A DNA stretch of 40,224 nucleotides, from NCBI GenBank assembly GCA_001839685.1, contig MLAK01000994.1, positions 1-40,224 on the forward strand. Direction: 5' to 3'. The stretch is from Tritrichomonas foetus (taxonomy: Eukaryota > Parabasalia > Tritrichomonadida > Tritrichomonadidae). Below the pieces are notes generated by a model. It was given only the letters and a program-made list of their open reading frames with translations. It had not been told where the DNA came from and ran no database searches. This document shows positions 30,014 through 40,067 of the stretch, one piece after another. How positions within the stretch are numbered: position 1 is the first letter of the stretch; each line of letters starts with the position of its first letter. The translations under genes and the position numbers were made by a program.

Positions 30014-30755
30014 CTTTCGTTTTGCTGCTTTTTATTTTGGGATTTGCAAATATATAACGGCCTCGAATTCGATTCAATATTTCAATAGGATTTAAATCGT
30101 CCGACCACTTAGCAAAAAAAACGAATAAATGAAAGCTTTGAGTTACTTCAAATGAAATAGTTTTATATTTCATTGATGTGATTGATATTAATTGATGGTT
30201 TTCTTACTTTTAACTTAATAAAATTGATTAATTCCAGAAAATGAAATAATTGAATATTAAAGAGTGTATTTTTAGGAATTTTTCACTAATTTTGTAATAA
30301 ATAGAGTTTATTATATGATATGGATAAATTAAACTTCTTAATTTCGCAAATGATATAATTTCACCAAAAATATAATTAAAATGAGTGATTGATATTATTA
30401 AAAATGTAGTATATGTACAATATAAGGGCTTTTGATCCATTCAATTTTGTGATTTTGCCCAATAAAGAAAATGAAATATAATTGGTCTATTACAATTGCT
30501 TATTGATATAAAAATATCAAGAAATTCCTAGAATGTTTATTGTGGAATGAAAATATTAAAAAATTGAAAAAGATGAAAAGATATAAAAAAAAGAATTTTG
30601 TCATCTTCATCCTATGAAAAAAAATTGGATGATAGAAAAAGTTTGTCCATTATATTGAAAAATAAATCCTTCTGGATTTTTGAATGTAATTGTTAACGGA
30701 AATTGAAAGGTGAACTCTTTCATTTTAATATTAAGGTGAATATTTAACCTTAATT
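30014..30755. other. intergenic region between divergent genes
   Basis: AT-rich with no gene supported; the 63- and 70-codon minus-strand frames here lack motifs. ACGAAAG (30020 to 30014, minus) abuts the TPR gene start. TCATT at 30720-30724 is a possible initiator for the membrane protein gene, 34 bases from its ATG. Confidence 0.4.
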
Positions 30756-33365
30756 ATGGCATTTGCCCCATGGGCAATAATAGCAGAATTTTCATTTCTT
30801 CTTTTTCTTTTTACTATGCCTTTATGCGATTGCTGCTCTAACCCTTATGGACTGCAAAAGGGAGAGCACACCAAGAACGGGGAGAAGCCACTTTCCAATT
30901 TCCAGTTATTGGTATTATTCGTTCAAAATATTTTTCAATTCAAAGGATTAGCAACAGGCATCCTAGATTTGTTCAGAACGTTTCAATCATATGGAATGAC
31001 TTTTTATATCGCCAGTAAAGTCAGCGAAGAATCCTCAGAAACAGAACTTCCAGAATTTCTTCAAGGAACAAAATTTTATGATTGGTTTATGTGGGCAAAT
31101 ACTCTCATTAACACGATTGTCAATAAATTTTCACAAATGCGAAAACTTACAGATTTTGAAGGTTTATTTTTAGGATCTCTAATTTTTCCATTTTTATGTT
31201 CAATAATATTTATTGGATTTACACATACTGCATCATTTATATTCATTCTTCTTCTTCTTATGTTGTCGTGCGGCCTTATTGGAGCTTTGATCAATATGAC
31301 TTTATTTTCACACTATGATTTCATCGCAATTATTGTAGCGATGCAGATTGCAGCTATGATTGCATGTGTCTATTTTATAACTTTAATTCGCCGTTATAAT
31401 GGGGAAAGTTTGAAATGTTCTCAAAAGTTTATTTATTTCATTTGTGGAGTTTTGGGATTCCCTGGATCAATTTTTATTATATATTTCTTTACATTTATTG
31501 ATAATGAAGAATCGCCCCAAATGTTCGGCACAGAAGAATCTAAAACTGGCTGTTCAGCAGGCTGTACAAGATTTGGAACAATTTTGTGGGCAATCATTTT
31601 TATATTAATTTACACTCTTGGAACAAATATATTAGGTTTTGATTTTCTTCAAGCTCGTGGGTTTGAATTCGATCTATTTTTAGAATTCATTCTTGCTTGT
31701 TTACTTGCTTTACTTTTTGTTGCTTATCTAATTTTTGAAATTTATGTTTGTGTGAAAAGTCTAAAAAATCCATTAACTATCAATCATTTAATGACAACTA
31801 TTTGTGTCATATATCTCTTTATTGCACGTCTTAATATGCTTCCATCGATTGAAGATTTTTTCGCAAATGACATTTTCACTGTTTATCGAGATGGAAGTTC
31901 AAACAAAATTTATCCATTTGGTGGTTTGTATTTCTTTGTTTGGATTTTTAATGTTGCATTTCCATATTTATTCGTAATTATCTTTTCATATATTGGCTAT
32001 TTTTATAGATGCCACTCTATTCCATATGTATATCGTCTTTTCTTAACTAACATTACATCAGTGACATCGAGAATTTGTTCAAATTATAAAAATAAATTTT
32101 CCATGTGGGCAATCATTGAAGACTTTGCGATCATTGTTTATGCAATTTCTGCAGGAAAAGGATATATTGAATGTTGTCTTTTAATTAATTCAATTATGCT
32201 TGTATTAGATTTGGTATTCAAACCACATGTTTTCATGTCGTCAACTATTATTGATGCTGGTTCAAGATTGGTAAGATTGATTGGAGATGCATTAGCATTA
32301 AGAGTAATGAAAGGAGGGGAAATGTATGCTGATTGGGTTGGAATTATTCTAATTATAATTGCTTGTTTACCTTTAATTGCTGGCTTCATCTACTTCTGTT
32401 TGCAGGAATGGACTCTAAAAAAGCGTCTAAAAATCATAGAAAACTCACTGATTATTGATATTGGGCAAGATAAGCTTAAAGGAAAATTAAGAGATGAAGA
32501 AGTACCAATTGATGACGATGATATTGATTATTTGCTTAATCGAGCCAAAGAAGGTGGACGAATAAATGTCGATGAAGATGAACCAGATGGTCAAAAAGGT
32601 GGTGACAATGAAAAATTTAAGTTTGATGATCTTGATAAAATTTCACAATTACAACAACCAGTTTTACCTCCACCTGATCCAATCAACAACATTTCTGATT
32701 TCTCATTAGATGACTTTGACAACAATGATGACGATTCTGAAGCGCCAACATTTCGTGATCCAGATCTTATCAATCCACCAAATGATGCATCTGCAGAAAA
32801 GAAAAGAGATGACGAAGAACAAATTAGTTTGAAATCACATAAAAGTAGAAATTCACAGCGTAAAAGTATCAGTAAAAGTACAGCTAAAATTGAAGGCAGT
32901 CAAATGTTTGATCGCCTTCTTGCCATTCATGTTGATAAGCCTAAAAATGCTATTTATGAAGTGGAACTTCCACCACCACTAGAAATCGTTCAACCAAGAC
33001 CAGAAGAAACATATACTCTAGAAGGTGGAAGAGCACTTTCACAAGAGCAGAGATTCCAACAAGTTGTTCAAATGGCAAATAAATTGAACTATAAATATGC
33101 TGAAACTAATGATTGTTCTGTCCACTTTTCAGTTCACTTGATTCGTGATTTCAAATCGACTAGGGATGCCAAAAAGCTCCAAAAAGAAAACGATGCAATT
33201 GCTCGCTTTGTTGCAAGTATCCTCTTTGCTGGAATTTTCTTATTTGGTGCTTTCATCATTACTCATATAATGTCATTATATTTTATTGATACAACATATA
33301 TACATATTCATCCTTCTGGTGCTCAAACTATTTTAGGTGATCCTTATTGGGAACTTAGTGTGTAA
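30756..33365 (+). CDS. polytopic membrane protein, family unknown
   Basis: An 869-residue integral membrane protein. A hydrophobic N-terminal segment lies at about residues 5-22. Roughly ten further membrane spans lie at about 138-156, 159-182, 188-210, 225-247, 274-296, 307-335, 344-360, 390-415, 452-487 (possibly two) and 526-548. Then comes a hydrophilic, acidic stretch of ~270 residues (VPIDDDDIDYLLNRAKEGG, LDDFDNNDDDSEAP, SHKSRNSQRKSISKSTAKIE). One last span follows near the C-terminus (FVASILFAGIFLFGAFIITH), with a short tail ending LGDPYWELSV. A Cys-rich loop GCSAGC is at 265-270. The layout could suit a transporter, channel or receptor, but no family signature is visible and I do not assign one. 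The acidic and Ser/Lys stretch looks like a cytosolic regulatory region. Confidence 0.8.
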   Translation: MAFAPWAIIAEFSFLLFLFTMPLCDCCSNPYGLQKGEHTKNGEKPLSNFQLLVLFVQNIFQFKGLATGILDLFRTFQSYGMTFYIASKVSEESSETELPEFLQGTKFYDWFMWANTLINTIVNKFSQMRKLTDFEGLFLGSLIFPFLCSIIFIGFTHTASFIFILLLLMLSCGLIGALINMTLFSHYDFIAIIVAMQIAAMIACVYFITLIRRYNGESLKCSQKFIYFICGVLGFPGSIFIIYFFTFIDNEESPQMFGTEESKTGCSAGCTRFGTILWAIIFILIYTLGTNILGFDFLQARGFEFDLFLEFILACLLALLFVAYLIFEIYVCVKSLKNPLTINHLMTTICVIYLFIARLNMLPSIEDFFANDIFTVYRDGSSNKIYPFGGLYFFVWIFNVAFPYLFVIIFSYIGYFYRCHSIPYVYRLFLTNITSVTSRICSNYKNKFSMWAIIEDFAIIVYAISAGKGYIECCLLINSIMLVLDLVFKPHVFMSSTIIDAGSRLVRLIGDALALRVMKGGEMYADWVGIILIIIACLPLIAGFIYFCLQEWTLKKRLKIIENSLIIDIGQDKLKGKLRDEEVPIDDDDIDYLLNRAKEGGRINVDEDEPDGQKGGDNEKFKFDDLDKISQLQQPVLPPPDPINNISDFSLDDFDNNDDDSEAPTFRDPDLINPPNDASAEKKRDDEEQISLKSHKSRNSQRKSISKSTAKIEGSQMFDRLLAIHVDKPKNAIYEVELPPPLEIVQPRPEETYTLEGGRALSQEQRFQQVVQMANKLNYKYAETNDCSVHFSVHLIRDFKSTRDAKKLQKENDAIARFVASILFAGIFLFGAFIITHIMSLYFIDTTYIHIHPSGAQTILGDPYWELSV

Positions 33366-33889
33366 AAATATTTTTATATCAATTTTCGTCTTCGTTTTCA
33401 ATTAATTATTACTAATTTAAATGTTGTAATATTTGAGATGTATTATTATTTCAAGTTGTGATAAAGTGGAAATGATTTAACATGATTATTGATAATCTTT
33501 CAAAATTCAAAGAACACCGATAATTTTTAAATAAATATATGCATTCAAAATTGAAAATTCTTTAAAAGAATTTCAAAGTGAGATGTTGATAAATTTATCA
33601 AACTTAGATTCCTAATAAATCTTCTGGCCGACCAGATAAAATAAACTATTGAAATATCCATATTTTTTCAAACTAATATAAATCATCATTTATATTATTA
33701 AGCAAAATATCTTCATAATTAAAATATAAATATAAAACTTTATTGTTATCTATTTTATTTGATAATTAATATATTATTATTTTCTAACTATGCAATCAAT
33801 ATATCAAAAAATCAAAGCAAAAAAAGTGTTTTTAATTTCGTAAAAAAACTAGCATGTTCCAAATAAATTAACAGAGATTTTTTTTCTGC
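33366..33889. other. intergenic, nothing recognised
   Basis: AT-rich stretch with no gene. The start of the next gene lacks both the TCAYW initiator and the CGAA block; a T8 run and CTGC directly precede its ATG. Confidence 0.4.
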
Positions 33890-36052
33890 ATGGACTTTGA
33901 AGAAAAGCCCTTTACCGAGAATTTTAAAGTCACTTACGTGCTAAACGAAACAAAAAACTTTAAAGTCAGTCAAATCACCTGCGACGAAACAGACAATAAA
34001 TATTTTATATTTTGTTTTAAAAATCAAAAAGGAATCACAAAAGACCGGTTTGTTAATTCGATTGGAAAAGTACTCGATATTACAAATAACAACTATCCAT
34101 TGTTTTTGCAAATAGTCGGATTTGAATATAATAATCAAATTACGAATTGCCCGACAATTTTTTATGAATATTCCGATATTCGTAGTTTACAAGAAATAGT
34201 TGCCAAAAATGAATTAATCGAACAAGGTTGCCAGTTCAAAATCATCAGTGGTGTTGCATTTTTAATAAAATTTTTAATTACCCATAAACTGCCAGTTGGA
34301 CCGTTGTCATTCAAAAATATATATATAAACAAAAACAAAGATCCGATTTTTATGGGCGTTCACTTTGATGATTATTCCGCTAATCAAGCGTCAGATTCAT
34401 TTTGTAAAATTTTGATAAAATTATGCTCTGAAGTTTTGGATGAAAGTTTTAATTCGATTAATTCCAGTTATGATGAAAATTATTGCTTTGTCAATCAAGT
34501 TTATTCTCAAATGCATTCAATTTTAGAACCAGACCATGAAAATGACAATGAAAATGAAAATGATAGAGAAAGTGACAAGGAAAATGAAAATGATGATGAA
34601 AAAGACTGTAGAAAGAATAGTGAAGATGACTCCAACGGCAATAAAACTTCAAATCATAAGAAAGGCAAGAAAAACACTGAAAAAAATATTGATGTTCAAA
34701 ATTTTTCACATTTTGAAGAAAAAATTGCCAAAATTATTGATGTTGCTGTTTCTATTGATCTTAGAAAAATTATTCGTAACCTTTCTGAATATGATAACGA
34801 TGTATCTATCATGAATAGTAGTATTCAAAACGTTGAACTATTTTTGTCCAAAATTTTCACAGAAAGTTTGTCTGAGCAATCTTTACTTCAACTTTATCGT
34901 AAATCTAATCAGCAACAACGTCAAATTAATGAGTTATCAAGTACAATTGAAAATTTAACTGAAGAACTTCGAGAAATGAGTCAAATTATTTTTAAACTTC
35001 AAAATAATCAAAACCAAATTCAAGAAGTCACCAAAAAAGCGATTGATTTAGATGAGAATGTTAAACAAAAACTTTCCATACTCAAAAGTTTAATTGATCC
35101 TATTCATCGTATTGAAATTCCATTAGATAATTCACGAAATGGTATTTTTGCATATTTAATTAATAATCAAACATCAAAATTTGATCGTGATTTAGTTCCT
35201 TCTCAATCAAGTGGGGATGTTTATTGTATTATTGATGAAAATAATCCAGGCAACTTTTCAAGTGGTTCAGGTGACTATGAATGGGTTCAATTTGAGTTTA
35301 AGGAACCAATTAGTCTAGTTTCATTCATGATAAGATCAGCACATCGAGCCTTTCTAAAAACATGGAATTTAGTTGCGTATGATGATCATGAAAATGAAAT
35401 CATTTTATATCAAACCAAAGATAATCCATCATTAAATGGAAAGAATAAAGAAGTTATTCTAAATGTGAAAGCCTATAAAGCACAGACTTTTCGACTAGAA
35501 AAATTAGGTGAAAATTGGGCAGGAACCAATTTCATGAGAATTCAACAAATTGAGTTTTATTCAGATGATCCAAAATATTTAGGTGGTGTTTTTAAAACAC
35601 TTCTTGAAGAAGCAGGTGGTGATCCACATAAAGCAGATGTTTTTATTACTTCTTCGAATTTTGATTTTCAACGTTTTCATAAACTTTCACCAAGTCGTTC
35701 ACTTTGTACTTTATATGATCAAGATTCCCCATGGTTTCAAGTTGAACTTACCAAAGGCTTTGCTATTGTTCATGGTTATAGAATTCAAATTCTTGATAAT
35801 TTTCCAATTTATAAATGGCAGCTTATTGGTTCAAATGATAAAGAAAATTGGGATGTGATTCATGAAGTTTCTATTTCGCAAAATGATTGTTCAAGTTTAA
35901 TGATTTTTGAATGCAATTCTAAATTACCTTATTCAACATTTCGATTTTTAAATACAATGGAAAACAAAAATGATGATTTGAAACTTCGATTGAAACATTT
36001 TGATATATTTGGTATATATCTAATAAATGAACCATCTGTGGCACTAGAGTGA
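33890..36052 (+). CDS. degenerate kinase-like, coiled-coil, tandem discoidin-like protein
   Basis: A 720-residue protein with an unusual domain order. Residues ~10-200 follow a protein-kinase outline but lack catalysis. The start VTYVLNETKNFKVSQITC lacks a glycine loop. FKIISGVAFLIKFLITHKLP is helix E, but the HRD position reads HKLPVGPLSFKNIYI (only the Asn kept), and DFG is replaced by MGVHFDD. Residues 215-262 are an acidic, repetitive linker (ENDNENENDRESDKENEND). Residues 335-395 form a coiled coil. Residues ~405-558 look like a discoidin/F5-8C galactose-binding-type domain (EWVQFEFKEPISLVSFMIRS, MRIQQIEFYSDD). A second copy is at ~562-712 (SPWFQVELTKGFAIVHGYRI, WQLIGSNDKENWDVIHEV, FRFLNT). 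There is no signal peptide, so the discoidin domains are intracellular and probably bind proteins, as in muskelin or BTBD9-type proteins. Function is unknown. Confidence 0.72.
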   Translation: MDFEEKPFTENFKVTYVLNETKNFKVSQITCDETDNKYFIFCFKNQKGITKDRFVNSIGKVLDITNNNYPLFLQIVGFEYNNQITNCPTIFYEYSDIRSLQEIVAKNELIEQGCQFKIISGVAFLIKFLITHKLPVGPLSFKNIYINKNKDPIFMGVHFDDYSANQASDSFCKILIKLCSEVLDESFNSINSSYDENYCFVNQVYSQMHSILEPDHENDNENENDRESDKENENDDEKDCRKNSEDDSNGNKTSNHKKGKKNTEKNIDVQNFSHFEEKIAKIIDVAVSIDLRKIIRNLSEYDNDVSIMNSSIQNVELFLSKIFTESLSEQSLLQLYRKSNQQQRQINELSSTIENLTEELREMSQIIFKLQNNQNQIQEVTKKAIDLDENVKQKLSILKSLIDPIHRIEIPLDNSRNGIFAYLINNQTSKFDRDLVPSQSSGDVYCIIDENNPGNFSSGSGDYEWVQFEFKEPISLVSFMIRSAHRAFLKTWNLVAYDDHENEIILYQTKDNPSLNGKNKEVILNVKAYKAQTFRLEKLGENWAGTNFMRIQQIEFYSDDPKYLGGVFKTLLEEAGGDPHKADVFITSSNFDFQRFHKLSPSRSLCTLYDQDSPWFQVELTKGFAIVHGYRIQILDNFPIYKWQLIGSNDKENWDVIHEVSISQNDCSSLMIFECNSKLPYSTFRFLNTMENKNDDLKLRLKHFDIFGIYLINEPSVALE

Positions 36053-36837
36053 GAAATAATATCAATTCTATCAATTTCTATACATTGTATATAAAATGAT
36101 TTGTAGTTTTATACATATTACTATTTTTAATAAATACACATACATATAAGCTATTTTTATAAATTATTATGAAACTATTTATAAGGAAAGTATTACCAAT
36201 AAATTTCTCAAATATCGAGAAGATATTGACATAAGAGAAATGATGCCAGATAGTGGTATCCTGTGTGAAAAGTCTTGGTTAATTGAACCTGTTATTTGAC
36301 AATATATGTTCACAATGAAAACTGACTAATTTGTTGAGAATTTTTTGTCTCTATTGATCTTTTTGGTTTTTTGTTGCAATATTTAAAAGATGAGATGATA
36401 TCTCCCTCAGTTGTACTATATAGTCATATGTGATTTAAAATGTTTTTTTTTTTATTATTATTATTTCTGATAATAATGATATCCAATATAAATGTACAGA
36501 CACATTATAGGAAGAACAAAAAATCAAATAAGTCGTGAATCTGATAGCTATTTTGATTCTTTCTTTTTTATTCCGTTAGATTTTAATACGATAGGGAATA
36601 ATTTAACAAAATTGTTTTAGTTGTTTATACGACATTATTTAATCTAAAAACAACAAAAAACTTGTGATTGTTTTTGCATCTTGGTGTTTACATTGTAAAC
36701 TTTACAATAAGTCAAGAATATTGGCAGGCCTTCAATCAAATTTCTCACTTTTTCCATACTTCTGTTAAAGTATCGTCGTGGCCATATAACTACGCAAAAA
36801 GTGTTCAGCTATCTATACTTTTTGATTACTTTACGTT
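36053..36837. other. intergenic region with a small inverted repeat
   Basis: No gene is seen. GTTTAC at 36686-36691 and GTAAAC at 36695-36700 form an inverted repeat with a 3-base spacer, about 140 bases before the next start. TCACT at 36745-36749 fits an initiator but is 91 bases from the ATG, farther than usual. Confidence 0.4.
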
Positions 36838-37971
36838 ATGGTAAAGAATTCTTCAAGCCTAAACGTACAGCAAAACCTCAAGGAACAAATGGCTGTCACA
36901 ATGAATCGAAGGATTGAAAGATTTCAAAATAAGCTCCAACAACGTTTAAACCTAGCTGATGATGAAATTGTCCGTTTAAACTCCTACTATTCAAGCATAC
37001 TCGCCGAAATCACAGATACGAACGATCAATTAAATCGATACCGTCGAATTTCAGAACAGCAGTCACAAAAATTGACAGGCAACACAAAGAAAGAAATTGC
37101 TGAGCATCAAGCGGAAATAGCATCAATGAAAGCCCTCCATGAAAAAGCAATGTTGGAACTTCAAGAAAAGCATGCGCGTGAAATTTTAGACTTCCAGCAT
37201 GATTTTGAGACGACTTTGAAAGAAGTCGACAAATGGGCAGAATCATGCTTAGAACAGAAAACGGTTGCAATTGATGCGCAGATCGATAGGACATCAGTTG
37301 CACTTGATAAAACCAAACAAACACTTTCAATTACAAACTCGATAAATCAAAGCAAAGAAATGAATGCATCACTTCACTCTTTAGAATATGAAGCTGATAG
37401 AATTCAAAGACTAGAAGAAAAACTTAAACAGAGAAATCAGGATCGTCTGGATCTCCTCCTCTCCCTTAAAGCTCGTTTAGCAGAATGCATTCAAGCATTA
37501 GAAGAAACAGACAACAATCATGCAAACGAAATGAATGGCTATATTTTCAAGCTCGAGCAGATTGATAAACGATATGAAGAGAGAATGAACAAGGAGGTTG
37601 AAAAACACGAAAAAGATCAATTCAATCTTCGTAGACAGCTAGACGCTTTGAAAAGAAAAATAGCTAGCTATCAAAACCAAATGGAAAGAATTAGTCAGAA
37701 AGCAAGAGAGCAAATTACCACAATTGAACAGAACAACTCACAACTGATGGCAAGTGTTCATATTTCTTCTGCGAATGCAATAACTACTATTTCTTCGGAA
37801 AATATTGATATTATTTCATCGAATAAGAATTTGGAACAAGTCGAAAGAATTTTGTCTCAAAAAGAAAATGACTTGCTCCGTGCGAGAACAGAAAACGAGT
37901 CTCTAAAAAGAGAGATAGCCAGGCTCAGGCACGAGGCTCTCATTAAGGAGAGGCGTGCAGCGAGGCAATGA
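36838..37971 (+). CDS. coiled-coil protein
   Basis: A 377-residue protein that is nearly all alpha-helical coiled coil from about residue 15 to the end. Examples are MNRRIERFQNKLQQRLNLAD, EHQAEIASMKALHEKAMLEL, LEEKLKQRNQDRLDLLLSLK, and a strong C-terminal heptad run EQVERILSQKENDLLRARTE. A Ser/Thr-rich break (SVHISSANAITTISSENIDI) separates the last helix. The tail is basic (KERRAARQ). No enzymatic, membrane or nucleotide-binding motif is seen. The gene is less AT-rich than its surroundings, which fits good expression. A cytoskeletal or vesicle-tether role is plausible but unproved. Its 3' end converges on the SCS alpha gene. Confidence 0.8.
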   Translation: MVKNSSSLNVQQNLKEQMAVTMNRRIERFQNKLQQRLNLADDEIVRLNSYYSSILAEITDTNDQLNRYRRISEQQSQKLTGNTKKEIAEHQAEIASMKALHEKAMLELQEKHAREILDFQHDFETTLKEVDKWAESCLEQKTVAIDAQIDRTSVALDKTKQTLSITNSINQSKEMNASLHSLEYEADRIQRLEEKLKQRNQDRLDLLLSLKARLAECIQALEETDNNHANEMNGYIFKLEQIDKRYEERMNKEVEKHEKDQFNLRRQLDALKRKIASYQNQMERISQKAREQITTIEQNNSQLMASVHISSANAITTISSENIDIISSNKNLEQVERILSQKENDLLRARTENESLKREIARLRHEALIKERRAARQ

Positions 37972-38248
37972 ATTTGTTTTATCATTAAAAAAGATTTTAT
38001 TCAATATTCTTGTAATCCAATACAACATAGTTTCTTTTGATCGCATCAAATGAATTCACCTAATCATGAATAACGTAAGGTTTAATTAACGATAATGAGT
38101 ATTCAACATGATTCTGTTCAACGAATGAATTCAGATTTTGATCACAAAATGTTGTACTAGAGAGGCTTAAATTAAAAAAAGAAAAAAAATGAAAAAAAAA
38201 TGAAATCCGCTAAAAAAGGTTTCAAAAATAGTAATCTCATTGGATCGT
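37972..38248. other. 3' ends of convergent genes
   Basis: AT-rich spacer between the convergent coiled-coil and SCS alpha genes, with A-rich runs near 38170-38205 and TAAA words suited to polyadenylation on either strand. Confidence 0.3.
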
Positions 38249-39184
38249 TTAAACGCGTCCCATCTTCTTCATCTCTTCATAGATGAATTTTCCGAGGTTG
38301 CCTGGGTGGCGGGAGATGCGAACACCAGCAGCTTCGAGGGCTTGGTACTTGCCTTCGGCTGTTCCCTTTCCGCCAGAGACGATGGCACCGGCGTGACCCA
38401 TACGCTTGCCTGGTGGGGCTGTGGCACCGGCGATGAAGGCGACGATTGGCTTCTCCTTTGTGAGTTGGTTGTGGGAGATCCATTCGGCGGCATCTTCTTC
38501 TGATGTACCTCCGATTTCACCGATGAGGATGATACCTTCGGTTGTTGGATCGGCAGCGAAACGCTTGACGACGTCGGTGTGGAGTTGTCCGGCGAATGGA
38601 TCACCACCAATTCCGACGACTGTTGATTGACCGAGTCCGGCCATTGATGTGGCGTGGGAGGCTTCATATGTTAATGTTCCGGAACGGGAAACGATACCGA
38701 TCTTACCTGGCTGGTGGATGTTTGTTGGGATGATACCGAGCTTGCAGTGGGTGCTTGGTTGGATGATACCTGGGCAGTTTGGACCGATGAGGGCAACACC
38801 CTTTTCTTGAAGATGCTTCTTAACCTTGATCATATCGTGTTGTGGGATGTGTTCGGTGATGCAGACGATAAGGTCAACACCAGCGTCGGCGGCTTCGATC
38901 ATGGCTTGGGCGGCAGCTGGGGCTGGAACGAAAATCAAGGAAGCGTTGGCGCCTGTTTGCTTAACGCATTCGGAAACGTTTGAGAAAATTGGCATGCCAG
39001 CGACGATTTGGCCTCCCTTCTTAGCGTGAACACCACCGACAACGTTGGTGCCGTATTCGCGCATTAAGCGTCCGTGGAATTGTCCTTGTTTGCCAATACC
39101 TTGGATAACAACTTTGGTGTCTTTGCTGAGGAAGAGAAGTGGTAAGTTGCCTGAAGCGTTACGAGCGAATGATGATGAGAGCAT
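38249..39184 (-). CDS. SCSalpha: succinyl-CoA synthetase (succinate thiokinase) alpha subunit, hydrogenosomal
   Basis: A 311-residue alpha subunit of succinyl-CoA synthetase, which converts succinyl-CoA and ADP/GDP plus phosphate to succinate, CoA and ATP/GTP. In trichomonads this is the ATP-making step of the hydrogenosome, coupled to acetate:succinate CoA-transferase. The N-terminus MLSSSFARN matches the short hydrogenosomal targeting presequences of trichomonads, with cleavage expected just after the Arg-Asn. The CoA-binding domain follows ([17 protein letters not shown]). Then come [34 protein letters not shown] and GIGGDPFAG. The active-site loop [16 protein letters not shown] carries the phosphorylated His264. 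Length is typical. Codon use is clearly GC-richer than its neighbours, as expected of a highly expressed gene. The beta subunit is not in the window. Confidence 0.97.
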   Translation of the reverse strand: MLSSSFARNASGNLPLLFLSKDTKVVIQGIGKQGQFHGRLMREYGTNVVGGVHAKKGGQIVAGMPIFSNVSECVKQTGANASLIFVPAPAAAQAMIEAADAGVDLIVCITEHIPQHDMIKVKKHLQEKGVALIGPNCPGIIQPSTHCKLGIIPTNIHQPGKIGIVSRSGTLTYEASHATSMAGLGQSTVVGIGGDPFAGQLHTDVVKRFAADPTTEGIILIGEIGGTSEEDAAEWISHNQLTKEKPIVAFIAGATAPPGKRMGHAGAIVSGGKGTAEGKYQALEAAGVRISRHPGNLGKFIYEEMKKMGRV

Positions 39185-39202
39185 CTTTCGAATGTGAAGT
39201 GA
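39185..39202 (-). promoter_or_regulatory. double initiator and CGAAAG start context of SCS alpha
   Basis: On the minus strand, TCACT (39202 to 39198) and TCACA (39197 to 39193) lie back to back, followed by TCGAAAG (39191 to 39185) and the ATG at 39184. The arrangement recalls the studied Trichomonas vaginalis alpha-SCS initiator. +1 would be at 39200 or 39195, giving a leader of 11-16 bases. Confidence 0.7.
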
Positions 39203-40067
39203 TCAACATAGAATTCAATTTTGACTAACTCTGGTTGGTTGATTCAATTCAAATTTGTATTCAAAACAGAGATAAAGTGGTCACTTAATCGATAAAGACG
39301 ATGGGAGAACAATTATTGATTGAATTTTAATAATTTTTATATCACAATTCATCAATTGTAAAATAAAGCTTACAAAATACAACCCAAAAAATAAAGGAAA
39401 TCATTATCTCGACTCTAATCGAACTAGCAAATTCTATGCGTCGATTTGCATCATTTTAAAGCGCAATGGAAGCTAAATCAAACTATTTTAATGAATCTAA
39501 TCAGATAGTAGCCTTAATATTTCCTGAAACTCACCTTTTTTCATTCGACAATAGAGATGAATCGATATATATATAATTTAAGCTATCTTATATAAGGGCT
39601 AAAACAAGAATTATTAATTTTCTTTCATTCTCATTTTTTTGCTCCTCATTTCGTGAATTTCATTCAAAATAAATATGATAGATATCCGAAATAACCATCA
39701 TAAAATCTAATTGAAACCGAAAATTCTATTTTATCTTTCTACAAATCAAAGGATATTTGTTTTTGCGAATATCGATTTGAAATTGCGTTAATTCTGTATA
39801 AAAGTGACTCATTAAAAATATTAAGGAGAAATGCATATTCCAAAGTATACCCATCCACCAGATTTCACGTTAAATTTTATTATATTTGATTCAAATTCTG
39901 GAATTGATGATTATAAAGCAACATATTTGAAATGATAAACTTGCAGAGAATGTGGAAAGAAAAGTCGAAATTTCATGGAGAAATTCATGATTCTAAGAAA
40001 TGAAATGCAGTATTTTTTTTCCCCTTAAGGGTGAGTTTGGTTTTTGACACATAAAGCCTCCTATATG
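39203..40067. other. upstream region of SCS alpha and gene-free DNA
   Basis: No intact gene. A 34-codon plus-strand frame at 39831-39935 includes FTLNFIIFDSNSGIDDYKAT, faintly like the switch region of a Ras-type GTPase, possibly a relic. A perfect 10-base palindrome CCCTTAAGGG is at 40022-40031. Confidence 0.35.

Noticed and set aside
34536..34814. 92-codon Met/Lys-rich plus-strand frame
   Set aside because: It is a shifted frame of the acidic GAAAATGA repeats in the pseudokinase gene.
38240..38983. Plus-strand frames opposite SCS alpha
   Set aside because: Antisense frames created by the GC-rich codon use of a certain gene.
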